Source: Effrenium voratum
Taxonomy: Eukaryota; Sar; Dinophyceae; Suessiales; Symbiodiniaceae
Assembly: GCA_963377175.1 (NCBI GenBank)
Contig: CAUJNA010001013.1
Location: 430,879-494,878, forward strand
DNA length: 64,000 nucleotides
Direction of reading: 5' to 3'
Shown: positions 1-11,424 of the stretch, one piece after another
Layout of the letters: every line of letters begins with the position of its first letter
Numbering within the stretch: the first letter of the stretch is position 1
The notes under the pieces: generated by a model
Seen by the model: only the letters and a program-made list of their open reading frames with translations
Database searches by the model: none
Told to the model about the DNA's origin: nothing
Program-made: the position numbers and the translations under genes

Positions 1-146
1 ACTGGCAAGAAATGATGTGTAGGGCGTTGGTCTGACAGCGCCAAATGAATAATCCAGCGCATGGATTGTAGGGGAAATCTACTTTGAGACATTGTTTGCT
101 TGAAAAGAACATGATCGGTCCAGCTTTGCTTGCAGCTATTCGTTCA
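1..146. repeat. Left copy of a 150-bp direct repeat
   Basis: This stretch recurs almost unchanged at 2,779-2,934, with a few substitutions and a 6-bp insertion in the second copy. The two copies are in the same orientation about 2.78 kb apart, and the sequences diverge beyond both. No coding potential or LTR-type ends (TG...CA) are evident. It may mark a local segmental duplication or a dispersed repeat. The window starts inside or exactly at this copy, so its true left end is unknown. Confidence 0.8.
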
Positions 147-528
147 AGAGCATGTCTGCTTACAAGCGCGCCATGAAACACGAAACAAGATGCAAGCCCA
201 ATGCAAAACCAAAAGCTTCTGATGCCAGTGGCTTAGAAAGAGTTGGCAAGGGCGCCGTTTTGGCAGGCTTCGTTCCTTGACCCAACACAATATCCTGACA
301 CTGCAAAAGGAAGGAAGGGCATCGCAAGAAAACATAGCATGTGGAACCTCACACAACGCTCCCATGCCTTGTGCCGCTTCTAGTGCCGCGGCTGCTTTCT
401 GCTCAGCAATTTCCGCCTTCTCCATTGCCTTGCTCGCCCTTGCCAATGCTGTAGGCATGGCAGAATCTGATTGAAAGTAGACAATGTGCAGCTTGTTGTT
501 CCGGAGCAAGCCCAGAACATTTGTCAGC

Positions 529-1323
529 CTAAGGCGTTGAGCCAGATTTTCTGTCTGGACGTGCAATGCTGCTCGGTTGAAAACGATCGCAAAGCCTGTA
601 GTCTAAGAATCCATTGCGTCCAACCAGACCACTTTGGATCTCAATCTGGAAGAGTTTCATTGCAACAAAGCGGCTGTCGGAACAAACTTCCACAAGCACC
701 CTCTCAACCTCATCGCACGTAGCACTGACCTTGACTGTGCAGAGTTCCTTGATTTGTTCAGCAAAGTTTCTGAAAGAACCATTGTAGACTGTGTCAACTT
801 CGGCTTGCTGCTCTCCGACACCCGTTTTTGTCATTGCATCCCCCACGTGGTCAGAGACAGTTGTTCGCAGGAAATCTGCAACGGCAGCCTTGCATGTCTC
901 CAAGCGATTTCGTTCCTGCGCTTCTTGATTCTGGACTGCACGGAGTGTCCGAGGACCACTACTGTAAAAAATGCTGGATATCATACCTTCATAGTTCCTA
1001 CCGCTGACCTGACTGACGCTTGAGAAGGGCTTGGGGTTTCCGCGCTCATCAAGTAAACAATATGTTGGGTCAAGTGCTCGTGTCTGTCCTGGTTCTGCTG
1101 TGGGATGGCTGTGTAATGTGTAACGCTGCGCAGATTGCACAGGTTGCTGCGCAAACTGCACAGGCTGCGCAAACGGCCAAGAAGGTGCTGCTGAATGCCA
1201 AGGTTGCGCAAATTGCGCAGGAGGGCCAAAATGCAAGGGCTGCGAATACTGCCCTGACGGACCATAATACAGCATCTCAGATTGTGATGGATGTGCTGCC
1301 AATCGCCGAGGCTGCCAGTCCAT
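529..1323 (-). CDS. Hypothetical protein or exon, Gln/Pro-rich N-terminus
   Basis: An open minus-strand frame of about 264 codons that I do not recognise. The first 75 residues are low-complexity, rich in Gln, Pro, Ala and Phe with repeated FAQP/FAQQ motifs. The remainder (from about residue 85) has mixed composition and looks like a soluble mostly helical domain. The end runs into a less convincing stretch, so the real 3' boundary may be a splice site. It could be one exon of a gene that also includes the frame at 1,378-1,776 or the ATPase further upstream on the same strand. The start is uncertain. Confidence 0.4.
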   Translation of the reverse strand: MDWQPRRLAAHPSQSEMLYYGPSGQYSQPLHFGPPAQFAQPWHSAAPSWPFAQPVQFAQQPVQSAQRYTLHSHPTAEPGQTRALDPTYCLLDERGNPKPFSSVSQVSGRNYEGMISSIFYSSGPRTLRAVQNQEAQERNRLETCKAAVADFLRTTVSDHVGDAMTKTGVGEQQAEVDTVYNGSFRNFAEQIKELCTVKVSATCDEVERVLVEVCSDSRFVAMKLFQIEIQSGLVGRNGFLDYRLCDRFQPSSIARPDRKSGSTP

Positions 1324-1377
1324 GGCAAGGCTTCAGGTACAGAAAATGAATCTGTGTGAAAGGCATGCTGCCGGGTT

Positions 1378-1776
1378 TCAATATGCATCGAACGCGTCTG
1401 GATGAAGCTGCGCTCGATGTGTGCATATGCAGATGTCAAAGATTGAATTGTTTGACATCAACTCTCCTCTGTTGCCAGTAGGTTGCAGGAAATGGCGTAC
1501 TGCACCGTCTGCTGAAGGACAACTTGCGATGTCGCGCTGCGTTGCGCGCCAATCATTTGCAAATCCAAGTGCAAGGCAAGCACGCTTTCCTCCACGCATC
1601 TTCAAACTGGTTGGTACTGCGTCCGCGCACTTTGGCACAGGGCGGAACGCCTCGGTGAAACAGCTGTTGACCAGCGCTGGCAACTGTTGCTGGTCCTGTA
1701 CCCGTTGCAGGCATTCCCTGCTTGACTTGAACACCGCAGCCTGCTGTTCAAAAGTGTGAACATTGACCTCCCTCAA
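1378..1776 (-). CDS. Hypothetical exon-like frame
   Basis: A 132-codon minus-strand open frame with balanced composition (charged and hydrophobic residues alternate). It lies just upstream of the 529-1,323 frame on the same strand, so the two may be exons of one transcript. No domain is recognised. The opposite strand is also partly open here, which lowers confidence. Confidence 0.3.
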   Translation of the reverse strand: MREVNVHTFEQQAAVFKSSRECLQRVQDQQQLPALVNSCFTEAFRPVPKCADAVPTSLKMRGGKRACLALGFANDWRATQRDIASCPSADGAVRHFLQPTGNRGELMSNNSIFDICICTHRAQLHPDAFDAY

Positions 1777-2778
1777 GCTTCAACAGTCAAGCAAAGTCGC
1801 GCTGCAACGAAACAACTGTGCCTGCGACTGCACCCTTTTGTCACTGCACGAGGTGAAACGTTGTGCCCCAGCATTGCCTCAGCCGAGAACAGCAACAGCC
1901 AACAGTAGCCTGGCAACGATGCAAGTTCACAAGTGTAGAAGACTGCTGCGCTGCTGAGGTGCCTCAAACTATGCGGCTCCAGCAGCTCCAGCTGGTAACG
2001 TGAATCCGTAGCAGTCTGCCCTGACAGCTGGGCGACGGCACAAAGTTGAAAGGCATCGGAACCAAGTGCTGGGCTTGGATTTGCCACGGTCGACTGCTGA
2101 ATCTTCATCATCTTTCACCCAGCGGCCGTCCTGCAAAGTCCGGCAAGGGGTGAGGTGTGGGGAATGGAACAAATGGGTGTTTTTGAGCTCTCCTCTTGGT
2201 GGTAAATGTTGATCTTGGATGCTGCAATGGTCAGCTTTTCCTTCTTCTCGATAGCCTCAAGCAACGCTCAGAGTAAGACAACGGTCTCAAGCCAGAACGG
2301 ACAAAGAGCCAAAGCAAACGGCTTCTGGGCGCACGGCTTCTTTCAGATCATCCACCTGACATCCCCGAGAAGCGTCAAGCAGCATTTCCGAAGGCAAAAC
2401 AAAGCTGAGGTGATCCTTCGCAAAGTGGCGCAGCTGAGGTCGCTGCGTTTGCCAAGACACCTTTGACCTGAAACGCATTGCCAATGAACTCCTCGCCGTC
2501 CTCGCAACGCACAAGCACTGCAATCCGGTTCAGTCGACCCTTTGACAGCTTTTTTTGAACATGAACGCAGGGCAGGCAAAACCGCACATGCTGGTAAGGC
2601 CCAGGCAGGGCTTCCCAGCTGACAGACCCACACCGCAGCGGATGGTTGCGAGGCAGCACTGCCTTGCAGGCGGCAATCCTATTGGTTTCCACTGGCCCTG
2701 AAACTGGATAAGCTCCAGAATCAAGCTTGAACACATCCAACTAGAAAGCAACAGTCCAATCCAAGGGGGAAGTACAAG
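1777..2778. other. Mostly non-coding, one weak minus-strand exon candidate
   Basis: No family is recognised. A minus-strand frame at about 2,375-2,740 contains a plausible acidic/hydrophobic stretch (including VRCEDGEEFIGNAF), but it competes with other open frames and cannot be assigned. The rest looks intronic or intergenic. Confidence 0.3.
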
Positions 2779-2934
2779 AACTGGCAAGAAATGATGTGTA
2801 GGGCGTTGGTCTGACAGCGCCAAATGAATGATCCAGCGCATGGATTGTAGGGGAAATCTACTTTGAGCTTTGAGACACTATTTGCTTGAAAAGAACATGA
2901 TCGGCCCAGCTTTGCTTGCAGCTATTCAAGGGCA
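2779..2934. repeat. Right copy of the 150-bp direct repeat
   Basis: Second copy of the sequence at 1-146, same orientation. It carries a 6-bp insertion (a duplicated CTTTGA) relative to the first copy. It ends at the CAGCTATTC motif, after which the two flanks are unrelated. Confidence 0.8.
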
Positions 2935-3189
2935 ACCTACCCGGCAGTGGTCCACAAAACAAAAGTGAGGAAAGCAACGCTTGAGGACCGCTGCAAATCC
3001 CATTTGCTTTGCAAATTGGGGTGCGGCAATTGAAAGAGAGACCATACGAGAAGGAAACCAAACACAGACATGCATGCATTTCTTGCAGATTCTTAGTCCT
3101 TGCGAGGTTAACAGGTCCAAACTGAGTCGGTGCAATGCCTCGCATGGAGCCAAAAAACGTGTTCAGCACATTGCTTCCAAGCTGCTGGG

Positions 3190-4762
3190 CTCACATGCTT
3201 CAACGTAAACCTTGATACAGTTGCGCAGGTAGCTTGTGGCCGGGATGAGCACCTGCGTCGTGCTTCTGTTGCTGAACATGTCATCCTTCAAGTCTTGGTC
3301 CAAAAAGGTGGTCGTCTCTCTGTTGATGACGCCGCCGAAGTTCTTCTTGGCGATGATGCGGGCGCCCTTCTGGCTCTCCGTCTCCCCGTCTGCGCTGCCT
3401 TCCTCGATGGGGGACCACCCCTGTCGCGCAAGGTTCTCCAAGTGTTCACGGGTGAGCGGGTCTTTGGCCAAACCAGCCAGCCCGTCTGTACCTCGGACGC
3501 TGAAGGGGTCGAAGGAGTCTTCTGCACCAAGCTCGAACTGCTCAAGAAGCTTATCGATTGCCTGCTGGCAGAGAAGTATGTCGCCGCCGAAGATCATGTA
3601 AAACTCCTGGCAACGCGAGTGAAACAAACTCTGGCATCGACCTCGAACATCCGTTGTTTTTTGGTACGTGCGTGTTTGTATTGCCGTTCGTGTCAGAACT
3701 AACTTGTGATGCGCACACGCAAGCAAGCCTACGTTAACCAAAAACCCCAAAAACGCTCCTCCGCCACATCCCGAGGCAAACCCCACTCTGTCAGCAAAGC
3801 CAGCATTGGCTCCCTTTCAACCTCCGGAATCACGATTGTCTGAAGGGCATCGAACTTGTTGAATCCAAGTGTTTCTAGGCCCCGTGGGAAGGCGAAATCG
3901 GAGGCAGGCAAGATGACGCAAGCCTTGCAGCTTTCCTTTGTCATTGCCACAAAGGTGGCAAGGGCCCGTGAGGCTGCTTCCCTCTTGGATTTGCTGTCTC
4001 CATTGCCATTCGTGTTCGGAAAAGCAATGTTCGCTTCGTCAATGATCATTGTCGGGATCTGTTTCATTGCAACTGCCGCATCAACAAAAGCCCCGAGAAA
4101 CTCTTGCGGCTTGGGCACATTCAGCAATTCGGAAAAAGCAAGTTCCACTCCACCCTCCGCATCACCCTTCTTCAAGCTCTCCTTGCCAACTACTCGAGCA
4201 AGGGCAATCATGACGTCAGCCACTTTCCCCGCCCAAGGGGGCACATTCTTTGCACTCCAGAGATCTTTGGCTTTGGCTTGAAGGCATTCCAAAGCATCCG
4301 TTGACTCGGGCTGGGGTGGGTGGCGCATGTTGACGTAGAGCAACGGGGAGTAAGCGGCGACAACTTGACCCATCTTTTGCATAATCTTGGTCTTGCCAAG
4401 GGACTTGCCTCCAATGACAAGGTACAAGCCCGATTTTTGCATAGCCTGACCAGGGTTTTGCGAGAAGGTCACCACCAAACAACACAAGCTTACTTTGTAC
4501 TCAGCAAAAACAAGGAGCTCAGGCCTTCTGCAGTGCTTTGATGAAGCCAGTTCGTCCAGCGATCTGGTCGCTCTTTTTGTAAGTCTGCTGCCGCGCTGAC
4601 CCCTTGCAAGTATTCAATGTCACTGATGCCCTTGTCTTGGGCAACTTCATGCATGCGCTTTGGGATGTTGAAGGTCACGCCGTGGAAGCCGAAGACCAAG
4701 AGGAAAGGCAAAGCGACCGCAAGGCGCCTGTAGCGAGCTGAGGCGCTGCGTTTGCAAGCCAT
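3190..4762 (-). CDS. P-loop ATPase gene, probably three exons
   Basis: Three minus-strand coding blocks join into a plausible protein. The upstream block (about 4,490-4,762) starts at an ATG (MACKRS) and has one hydrophobic segment that could be a signal anchor. The middle block (about 3,735-4,485) holds a Walker A motif GGKSLGKT (4,388-4,414) and a Walker B motif MIIDEAN (about 4,029-4,053), as in archaeal-ATPase/AAA-type P-loop NTPases. The last block (about 3,190-3,625) starts with EFYMIFGGDILLCQQAIDKL, which resembles the helical lid after the sensor region in these ATPases, and continues with an acidic C-terminal domain. The gaps (about 3,626-3,735 and near 4,485) are inferred introns; the junctions are not resolved. 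Substrate and role are unknown. It may be a host gene, since I see no frameshift within the blocks. Confidence 0.55.
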
Positions 4763-4913
4763 GATCCTGGGCAATTGCAATTGTTTTTTTCTGGTGCATA
4801 TCAAAACCTGAGGTGCGGATGGCTGATGCTTCCGGAACTGCCTTCAACATTCCATAGATCTGAACTGTTCTCTTGTTCTCAACTTGAGCCAACGGCGGAG
4901 AAACGCTGATCAC

Positions 4914-7144
4914 TCCATTTTATTCAACCCGCATTCTGCTTCCCAGACCCCAGGACCAGGCCGCAACTAGCCATAAAATCGAAACAGGACCAGTCCCCAA
5001 GGCAAACCCCCCGCCAAAAGGCCACCAGTCTTTGGATGCACTTTTGCCCGCTAAGCGAAAGCCCAGCCGAGGGAAACTTTAAAGACAAAGCTGTGGACGC
5101 AATGAGGAAGGTCTTATCTTACGTTAGAGGAAAGCAACTACCTGGCTTTATAGAGGAAGTCAGCAGCAAGATATGCCACGCAACAAGCACGAATAGCCTG
5201 GCAAATGGATTGCACAGTTCGTTCTGCATTGCAAGAAAATGCGAGCAAGAACGGGAAGGACGCACGACACGCAAGAAGTTCGGAGACACCGCCCAAAAAT
5301 GCGAAACATGAAAACCCGCAAGCGGCCCACGCTTGCTGGGAGCTGGCACCTTGACGAGGCCCTGCCCCAAACCCCCGGCAGTCCCAAAACGCATGCCCGC
5401 TCCCGCAACTAATTCTCGCCCCCGAAGCGCTCCCAAGACTTTCCAAACGTACCCTGCTTAGTGAAGCCCTGCACCAAACCCATTCGATGAGCCTCCTTCC
5501 TCCATGAAAACTCGTGAATATGAACCTGCTGGAACTTCAAGGTCAACCAGCGAAGCAAGATGACCTGTCAGGACACAAAGCTGACTGACTCGGACATAAG
5601 TTGACGGCATGTGGCTTGCACAGCTTGATGAGACGCTGCCCCAAACTCGCTTGATGCTTCCCTGCCCCAACCCACAGCACCCTGCTTGATGCGTTGCTGC
5701 CCCACATTTCATTTCTTACTCCTTCTGTTGGCGCTTGTTCGGCACCCTGCCCGTTCAGCACACCGCGCTTGCTCAGCCCCGCTTCTCAAAAACAATAATC
5801 ACTCCCCTGCCAGCTGCCGCTCCTGCAACATCAGCCCCAAGACGTAGCAGCAGCTGGCAGGTCTCAAAAAAATGTTAAAAAATAGCGTGATGTGTAAGCA
5901 GCGACAACGAGGTCCAACCTCTCGCCGATGCACTCGTCGATCCGTTACAAGGGGCACGGCTCAGGACACCTGCAAAACTTGGGGGAGCCTTGGGAAGAAG
6001 GACCTGGCACAAACTCAATGATGGGACGCGGGCCCTGGCATGTGGACGACAGCATAATGAAACCGGGAAGGATCTTGAAAAACCCAGGTTGCCTGAACAC
6101 CTGCACACACCTGCCCAGTTCCAACAACAGCAATCTTGGGGACAGCACCACCAGCATTGTCCAGCCAAAAAACTTTCGTGCTGTTTCCCGGACACGCGCT
6201 CACTGTTGCCAATCTAGAACAAAAACAAATATATTCCGCGTTTCAAAGGGGAGGCAAAAAGGGCTTTCCAAATGCGCCTTGTTGCGCTTGCAACTGCACC
6301 TGCGCTTGCCGCAGCGCCAAACCAAAAACATGGAGCTCCTACCAAATGCATCGTCAGCCTCAGCCTCTGCGGCAGCTCTTACATGACAAATGTCAACTCA
6401 CGCATCTGTGCACAAATCGCTGAAAATATGGCACACGCAAATCGAAGAAAAAACGCTAAAAAATGAAACGTCACCACAGCTCGCCCCCACCATGACAGCG
6501 GAGAGCCCAAAAGCGCACTCCGAGGCTCCTTGGCAGCTATGAATCAACCGCGCATTGCAAACAAAAACCTGGGCCACATGCTTCTGCCCTTTTGTTCCGC
6601 AGCGCGCGCTCCTGGCACCCCGGCAACTCCTGCACAATCGGCAAACCGGCCCCAGCATCACCTCCTGCAACCTCGCGCCGCTGGAAACCTGTCCGCGGGA
6701 AAAAAACATGAAGAAAAACAAAAAAGCGTCCATGGCAACCGCTCGGCACCATGGACCTGCTTAACCCAATTTATTGACCAGTGCCCTGCGTCGTTCGTGA
6801 ACACACCGCCGCGCTCTGTCATGTTCAGCCGCAGCAGCACCGGCACCTCGGGCGCGAGAGGGCTCGGGAGATCCCGCGAGCTTCTTGCCTCGATCAGCAC
6901 CGTTCGGTCGGGCGCCTCTATGGAGACCTGTCCATCCACAAAGCTCGCTCACTTGAGCCCACGGAAAGTGCATCTGGAACTCCTCCGCGAGCCTGTTGAC
7001 AAACTGTCTTTATTCCAGGCTCTGTCTGCCATGATTCTTTTAGGCAGTTGGAAAGCTGCTCTTGCTCCTTATTTTCTTCCAAGGTAACAGCGGGCGGGCA
7101 CTCGAGGACCCTGCATACGCAGGTCCGTCGCTCATCATCCAGAA
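4914..7144. other. No gene recognised
   Basis: Short frames are open on both strands but none has a recognisable family or a sustained coding signal. The stretch 5,330-5,780 is rich in loosely repeated CCCTGCCCCAA-type motifs. The rest appears intergenic or intronic. Confidence 0.5.
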
Positions 7145-7307
7145 AGTTAAGGCATGTTGCACTGCTCCTAGCTTGAACCCAAGCATGAACACCCAAAAGA
7201 ACAAAGCAAGTCCGAAGCGGCCGCAGTTCTTTTTACCGGGATTGCTGAAAGTAGCACTGCTTCCAGGGCACTGGTGCGCCTGGAACAGGAGGTGCGTTGA
7301 CCCCCCG
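7145..7307. repeat. Direct repeat, copy 1
   Basis: About 160 bp starting GTTAAGGCATGTTGCACTGC that recurs at 7,671-7,805 in the same orientation. Copy 1 carries an extra block of about 27 bp near its end, absent from copy 2. The spacing between copy starts is 526 bp. Confidence 0.85.
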
Positions 7308-7399
7308 TGAAACTAAAAAGGCAAGACAATGCGTGTCCTTGCAAATGAATGCAGTGCTTGCAGGGCGTGGCACGCGTGCCCACGCCCAACGGTGGCATG

Positions 7400-7491
7400 C
7401 GTGCCCACGCCCAACGGTCCGGAGACCGAATGGTCCGGAGACCAGAGTTGGTCCGGAGACCTGGTCCGGAGACCAAGCGGTCCGGAGACCA
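7400..7491. repeat. Short tandem GGTCCGGAGACC motifs
   Basis: Five copies of the near-palindromic 12-mer GGTCCGGAGACC occur between about 7,418 and 7,491, spaced by 2 to 8 bp. They follow two copies of a GTGCCCACGCCCAACGG motif (about 7,376-7,417). The regular short spacing suggests tandem expansion or binding-site-like clustering. No function is evident. Confidence 0.8.
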
Positions 7492-7551
7492 CCAACGAAA
7501 GTGCAGAGCGTCTGCGACCTATGCTTGCAGAGCCTTGTATAAGGCAGTGCA

Positions 7552-7566
7552 GGGTGGGTGGGTGGG
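7552..7566 (+). other. G-quadruplex-capable G tracts
   Basis: Four GGG runs separated by single T residues (GGGTGGGTGGGTGGG) form a textbook intramolecular quadruplex motif on the plus strand. It sits between the two copies of the 7.1/7.7-kb direct repeat. Confidence 0.75.
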
Positions 7567-7670
7567 TTTCAAATGAAACCGCAGGTTTGGGTCAAGGCTA
7601 GGAGCAAAACGGCCACCGCGTAGTTCGATTCACAACATGCCCTAAACACAAGGGAAAAGAAACCCTAAGC

Positions 7671-7805
7671 GTTAAGGCATGTTGCACTGCTCCTAGCTTG
7701 AACCCAAGCATGAACACCCAAAAGAACAAAGCAAGTCCGAAGCGGCCGCAGTTCTTTTTAGCGGGATTGCTGTGCGCCTGGAACAGGAGGTGCGTTGACC
7801 CCCCC
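7671..7805. repeat. Direct repeat, copy 2
   Basis: Second copy of the sequence at 7,145-7,307, shorter by one internal block and otherwise nearly identical. It ends in the same GGAGGTGCGTTGACCCCC motif. Confidence 0.85.
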
Positions 7806-8076
7806 TTCAGTGTTTCAGGCAACCCCGGTATAAGCGAGCCAGCTGGGCCGCCGGCCTCATCACCCGCCCTTCAGAGTGGGGTTGTACCTGGCAGGGCAAA
7901 TGTCCGCGTGACAATGCACGCTTGCGGCTGTGAGCAGCCTGTTGCTCAGGGTCTGCACTTTTTTGGTCAGAGCGGCTTGACGTTAAGCGGCTGGCTGGCG
8001 CAGCCAGTTGTTCTGGTTGCCAGGGCGAAGACGGCCATTTGGTCGCAATGCGTGTTGGGATGCAAATAAGGCTTGG

Positions 8077-8954
8077 CTAAGCAGTGCTGGAGGCAGCTGC
8101 CAGGTGTTCCGGGCGCCAGGGCGCATCCATCGGACACAGCTGAATGCCTCGGCCTGACATTGCTAGGCCCGCAGGGCTGAAGCGTATGCGACTTTCAGGG
8201 CGATGGCTGAATCGGGCCAACCGACCTCTGCTGAGATCGTCTGCCCAATCATTGCACCTTCCTGGAACGTGCGTCGGCTGCAGCAGCACATTGTGAGCGT
8301 GAGCCCAGAAGGCTGTTAACTGCACGAAAAGTTGCAACGGCCAGGAGGTCGTGAACAACTTGTTAAGGCTTGCTTCCGTTGCGGAATTGTCAGTGCCTGA
8401 AGGCATGCTGAACGAGTAGTGCCCACCACCAATGTGGCTGTGGGTTGCCTGCAGTAGCGCTAACTGCGCCAGCGTCTCGAAACATGCGATGCACCGCTGT
8501 CCAGGCTTGACAAGGCAAGGCCACACGGACCGTATGTCCCGCATGTTCCAGGTTTCGGCAAACCAAACCACTTGAGAGGAGGTGATTGCCCAGCCCCCTA
8601 TCCCTACCAAGTCGTCTTCGGCACACGCATCCGCGGCAGCCAGTGCTTGCAGCTGGTGTGGCCGTGCCAAGGGCTGAACGGGCGAGTGCTGAAAGCACAA
8701 CGCCATGTAAGGCATTGCTGGCTTGACTTGGAAAGGCTAGTATATGGGTTATTTGGGTCCGCGATGCGTACCCGTGTGGGTTTGCTGGTGCCTGGCACAC
8801 GCGGGATATCCTGAGAGTGCATGGTGCGACCTGAAATTTCCAAGATTTTGGAGCCCACTGTGATCCACAAGCCGGGAAGGCTATGGCTGGTTTTGAGATC
8901 CTTGTTCAAGGATGCTCTGAAGGCTGACCACATTTGAGGTGGTATTGAGTGCAT
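8077..8954 (-). pseudogene. DIRS-like RT thumb/RNase H fragment
   Basis: On the minus strand, 8,077-8,715 encodes an RNase H-like domain of a DIRS-type retrotransposon. It shows GTDNSATEASLNKLF (catalytic Asp region), then SWPLQLFVQLTAFWAHAHNV and PTHVPGRCNDWADDLSRGRL, the AD-LSR motif ending retroelement RNase H. The adjacent upstream frame (8,604-8,954) resembles the preceding RT connection region. A frame change near 8,650 indicates decay. No RT catalytic core or recombinase is attached, so this is an orphan fragment. It is in the opposite orientation to the DIRS element at 11.4-16.3 kb, which lacks exactly this RNase H part. Confidence 0.75.
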
Positions 8955-9540
8955 CGAGCCTGGTGGGCTGTTGAGGTCCGAGTATAGTGGCGCTAGCCAG
9001 GATCTCAGATGCAGTGCAATGCTGGTGGCCCAAATGAGCAGGCCTATGCACTGTTCAAGTCAGCAGTGCTTTGATCAAGGCGTCCAGCTTGGTCAGTTTA
9101 GCAGCTTCACAAACCCCTATGTTCGATCCCTGGACTGGTCCAAGTCTCTTATGTTCCCGGCAAGCATGACGAAACATTCCAATCGTGGTCCACACCGGTC
9201 GCCCGCACCAAGCAAATTAGTGACATGCGAGACAAATCTGTGTTTCATCACGGTAGTGTAGAATCTGAGACCTGTGCATGAGAACAACATGAAACCTAAA
9301 GCCGCGCAAATCAAAAGAATACTATGAAACTCGACCGAGGATCCACTTGATCTTTCCTCCCACAACCGACGGATCGATGCCCAGTTTCTGTAAAACGGCA
9401 TTCAACGCTGACCATTGTGGACAGCCTGCCTTTGCTTCTCCTGGGGCATCTGTGTTTAAAACCAGCTTGGCAGTGCTAAACTACAAGTCCTGTGCAGGAT
9501 CAGTTTCGTTACAAACAATATGCCACCTGCAATATGACGC

Positions 9541-9934
9541 TGTTCTGAACAACCGCTAGACGCCTCCAGGTGCCAACAACTCATCGACGTCCAGTGCTTC
9601 TTGGCCAAGCCGAGGACGTTCTGCAACTGCCAAAATGACGGCCACGAAAGGGAAGAAGACTCGCATCAAAACCAGTGTCCAGCTTGCAGGCCGCCTCAAT
9701 CTTGCTCTTGATGACGGCAGCCTTGGCCGGCTGAGGACCGGTGAGGAAGGTTCCGCACCAGGGCTGCCCACTGCCGTTGGGCTGCAGCAGGTAGTCCAGC
9801 AGCGGTCTCAAGCTCGCAGGCGCTATGGCCGCGTCATCGCCGAAGATCTTCGGTAGGACTGTCTCCCAGAAGCAGGCGCCCCAGCACCGGCTGTCAGAGC
9901 CTCCAAGTATGTGCCTGCAGCAAGCTGCAGCCAT
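9541..9934 (-). CDS. Hypothetical exon-like frames
   Basis: A minus-strand coding-like stretch: the first frame includes LPKIFGDDAAIAPASLRPLL and a Gly/Pro-containing segment. It appears to continue after a frame change near 9,665 into VAVILAVAERPRLGQEALDV. The composition looks like a genuine soluble protein. No family is recognised. A splice site or a frameshift would explain the frame change. Confidence 0.35.
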
Positions 9935-10769
9935 GTGTAGACATGTTGAGCGCTTTAGACCATTCTAGAGAACTCTTGAGTGCGCTGGAGTTGGGATTGC
10001 AGTCTGTCTTTCTCATTCGCAAGCTTGCAAAAAAAGCTCATAAAAGGTGGAACATACGCAGATATGCCCAGAACCTCTCAGAGTCACTGGCACATATTGG
10101 CACATACTGACACGCACCGACCAAGCAGGAAGGCTCTAGAGGTTTTCCCCAACCCTCCCAAGCTTGCCTTGAGGGTGACCGCAGTGTTGTGCAGGCTGTC
10201 GGTGTGCTAGGAAAAAAGCAGACCTTGAGGCTTTCTGTGCTTAGCGCGGCCCACCCAAATCCTCCCCAAGCCAGGACAATCTGCGCCACAGAGCAGTCCC
10301 GGCGCCAAGGGGCCTGAGAAGCAAGAATGTGCGACGAGCAGGATATTGAAACATATTGAAACAAAAAACTTTTTCTTGAGACGGCCCTTGAAAACACGAA
10401 AACAGGCAGCTACAGCAGGCGTGGAGCTGGCTTGTGCGATTTTGACCTGTGTGTGTCCACAAGGCTAGGCTGCAAGGCCAAGGTCTGCAAGGCGGCTTGG
10501 GCAGGGGGCACGAGTGCGGGTCATTCCGGAAACCGGGTTGCTGATTGGCCACTGAGAGCCTAGGGCGAGGAGGCAGTGCTGGATGGCTCGCCAGCTGGAA
10601 GTGGAGGTCACTCACATGTGCTCGCACGGGGTAAGGTCTGCCTGCTGCGGTCATGGTGCGAGAGTCTGGCTGTTTGGTTAAGGGCCGGTCTGGCTTTAGC
10701 CGTGGCCCCTGGCGACGTCCCATCGGTGGCCTTTGCAGGGCGTGTGCACACAAGGCCTGGCGATATTTC
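9935..10769. other. No gene recognised
   Basis: GC-moderate sequence with short open frames on both strands but no recognisable domain, repeat or RNA. Confidence 0.4.
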
Positions 10770-11095
10770 TAAGCTGAGGGCCGGGTGCCCCGCCTCAGCC
10801 TCAGCCCGCAATACTGCGCCGGGCTGCTGATGGCCACCTTGGGGCTCTCGCCGACGGCCATGAGCTGGCGCCGCGCCTTGCGCAGGTCCTCGCACCAGAA
10901 CAGCCCCGGCTGCACGTCCGCGGCGTCAAAGCGCCTCCACTCTTGGATGGGCGGTCTGCCTCGCCTCGCCCCGGTAGAGCACGCGCGCCGCCTGCCGCTC
11001 CAGCACCCGCTTCACGGCCCTGTACATGTAGCAGTGCCCGTCAAAGGCAAAGAAGCACACGGTGCGGTGCTGGTCTTCAGCCATTTCGTCTGAAA
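10770..11095 (-). pseudogene. Fragment resembling a virus-type polymerase-associated segment
   Basis: The minus strand encodes RTVCFFAFDGHCYMYRAVKR near its upstream end (about 11,090 downwards). After a frame change near 10,945 it continues as EWRRFDAADVQPGLFWCEDL, and then SPKVAISSPAQYCGLRL. This pattern (FF-FD-HC-MY-, EWR-F, G-F-CEDL, SPKV) is one I associate with polymerase polyproteins of virus-derived elements in dinoflagellate genomes. That is recall, not a search. The fragment is short and broken; it could be a relic of the same virus class as the 26-34 kb cluster. Confidence 0.35.
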
Positions 11096-11424
11096 GGCCA
11101 TCGGGGGAAAATGAAAAAGCTCTCCCCCAGAACTGTTTACTACGATAAGGCATTGAGCCTAAATGCATTCATGGCAAGAGGGTGGCAGGCACACAGGCGA
11201 CCCTCTGAGATGCAAACCTGAAGGCTCATCGGTGTACCTACGTCGGGGGGGCATCAATGCTCAGGCCGCAACAGTTGGATCCCTTCACGCCGTGTGTTCA
11301 GTGCCAGACCTGCATTGCCTAGGCCTTACAGTCCTGCTCGCCCACCTGAGCCTTCGTCAACTGCGCAATTAGCACTGCCGAATGGGTTCTCATATTCAAA
11401 TCCTGCATTGATAGTAGCCTGCTA

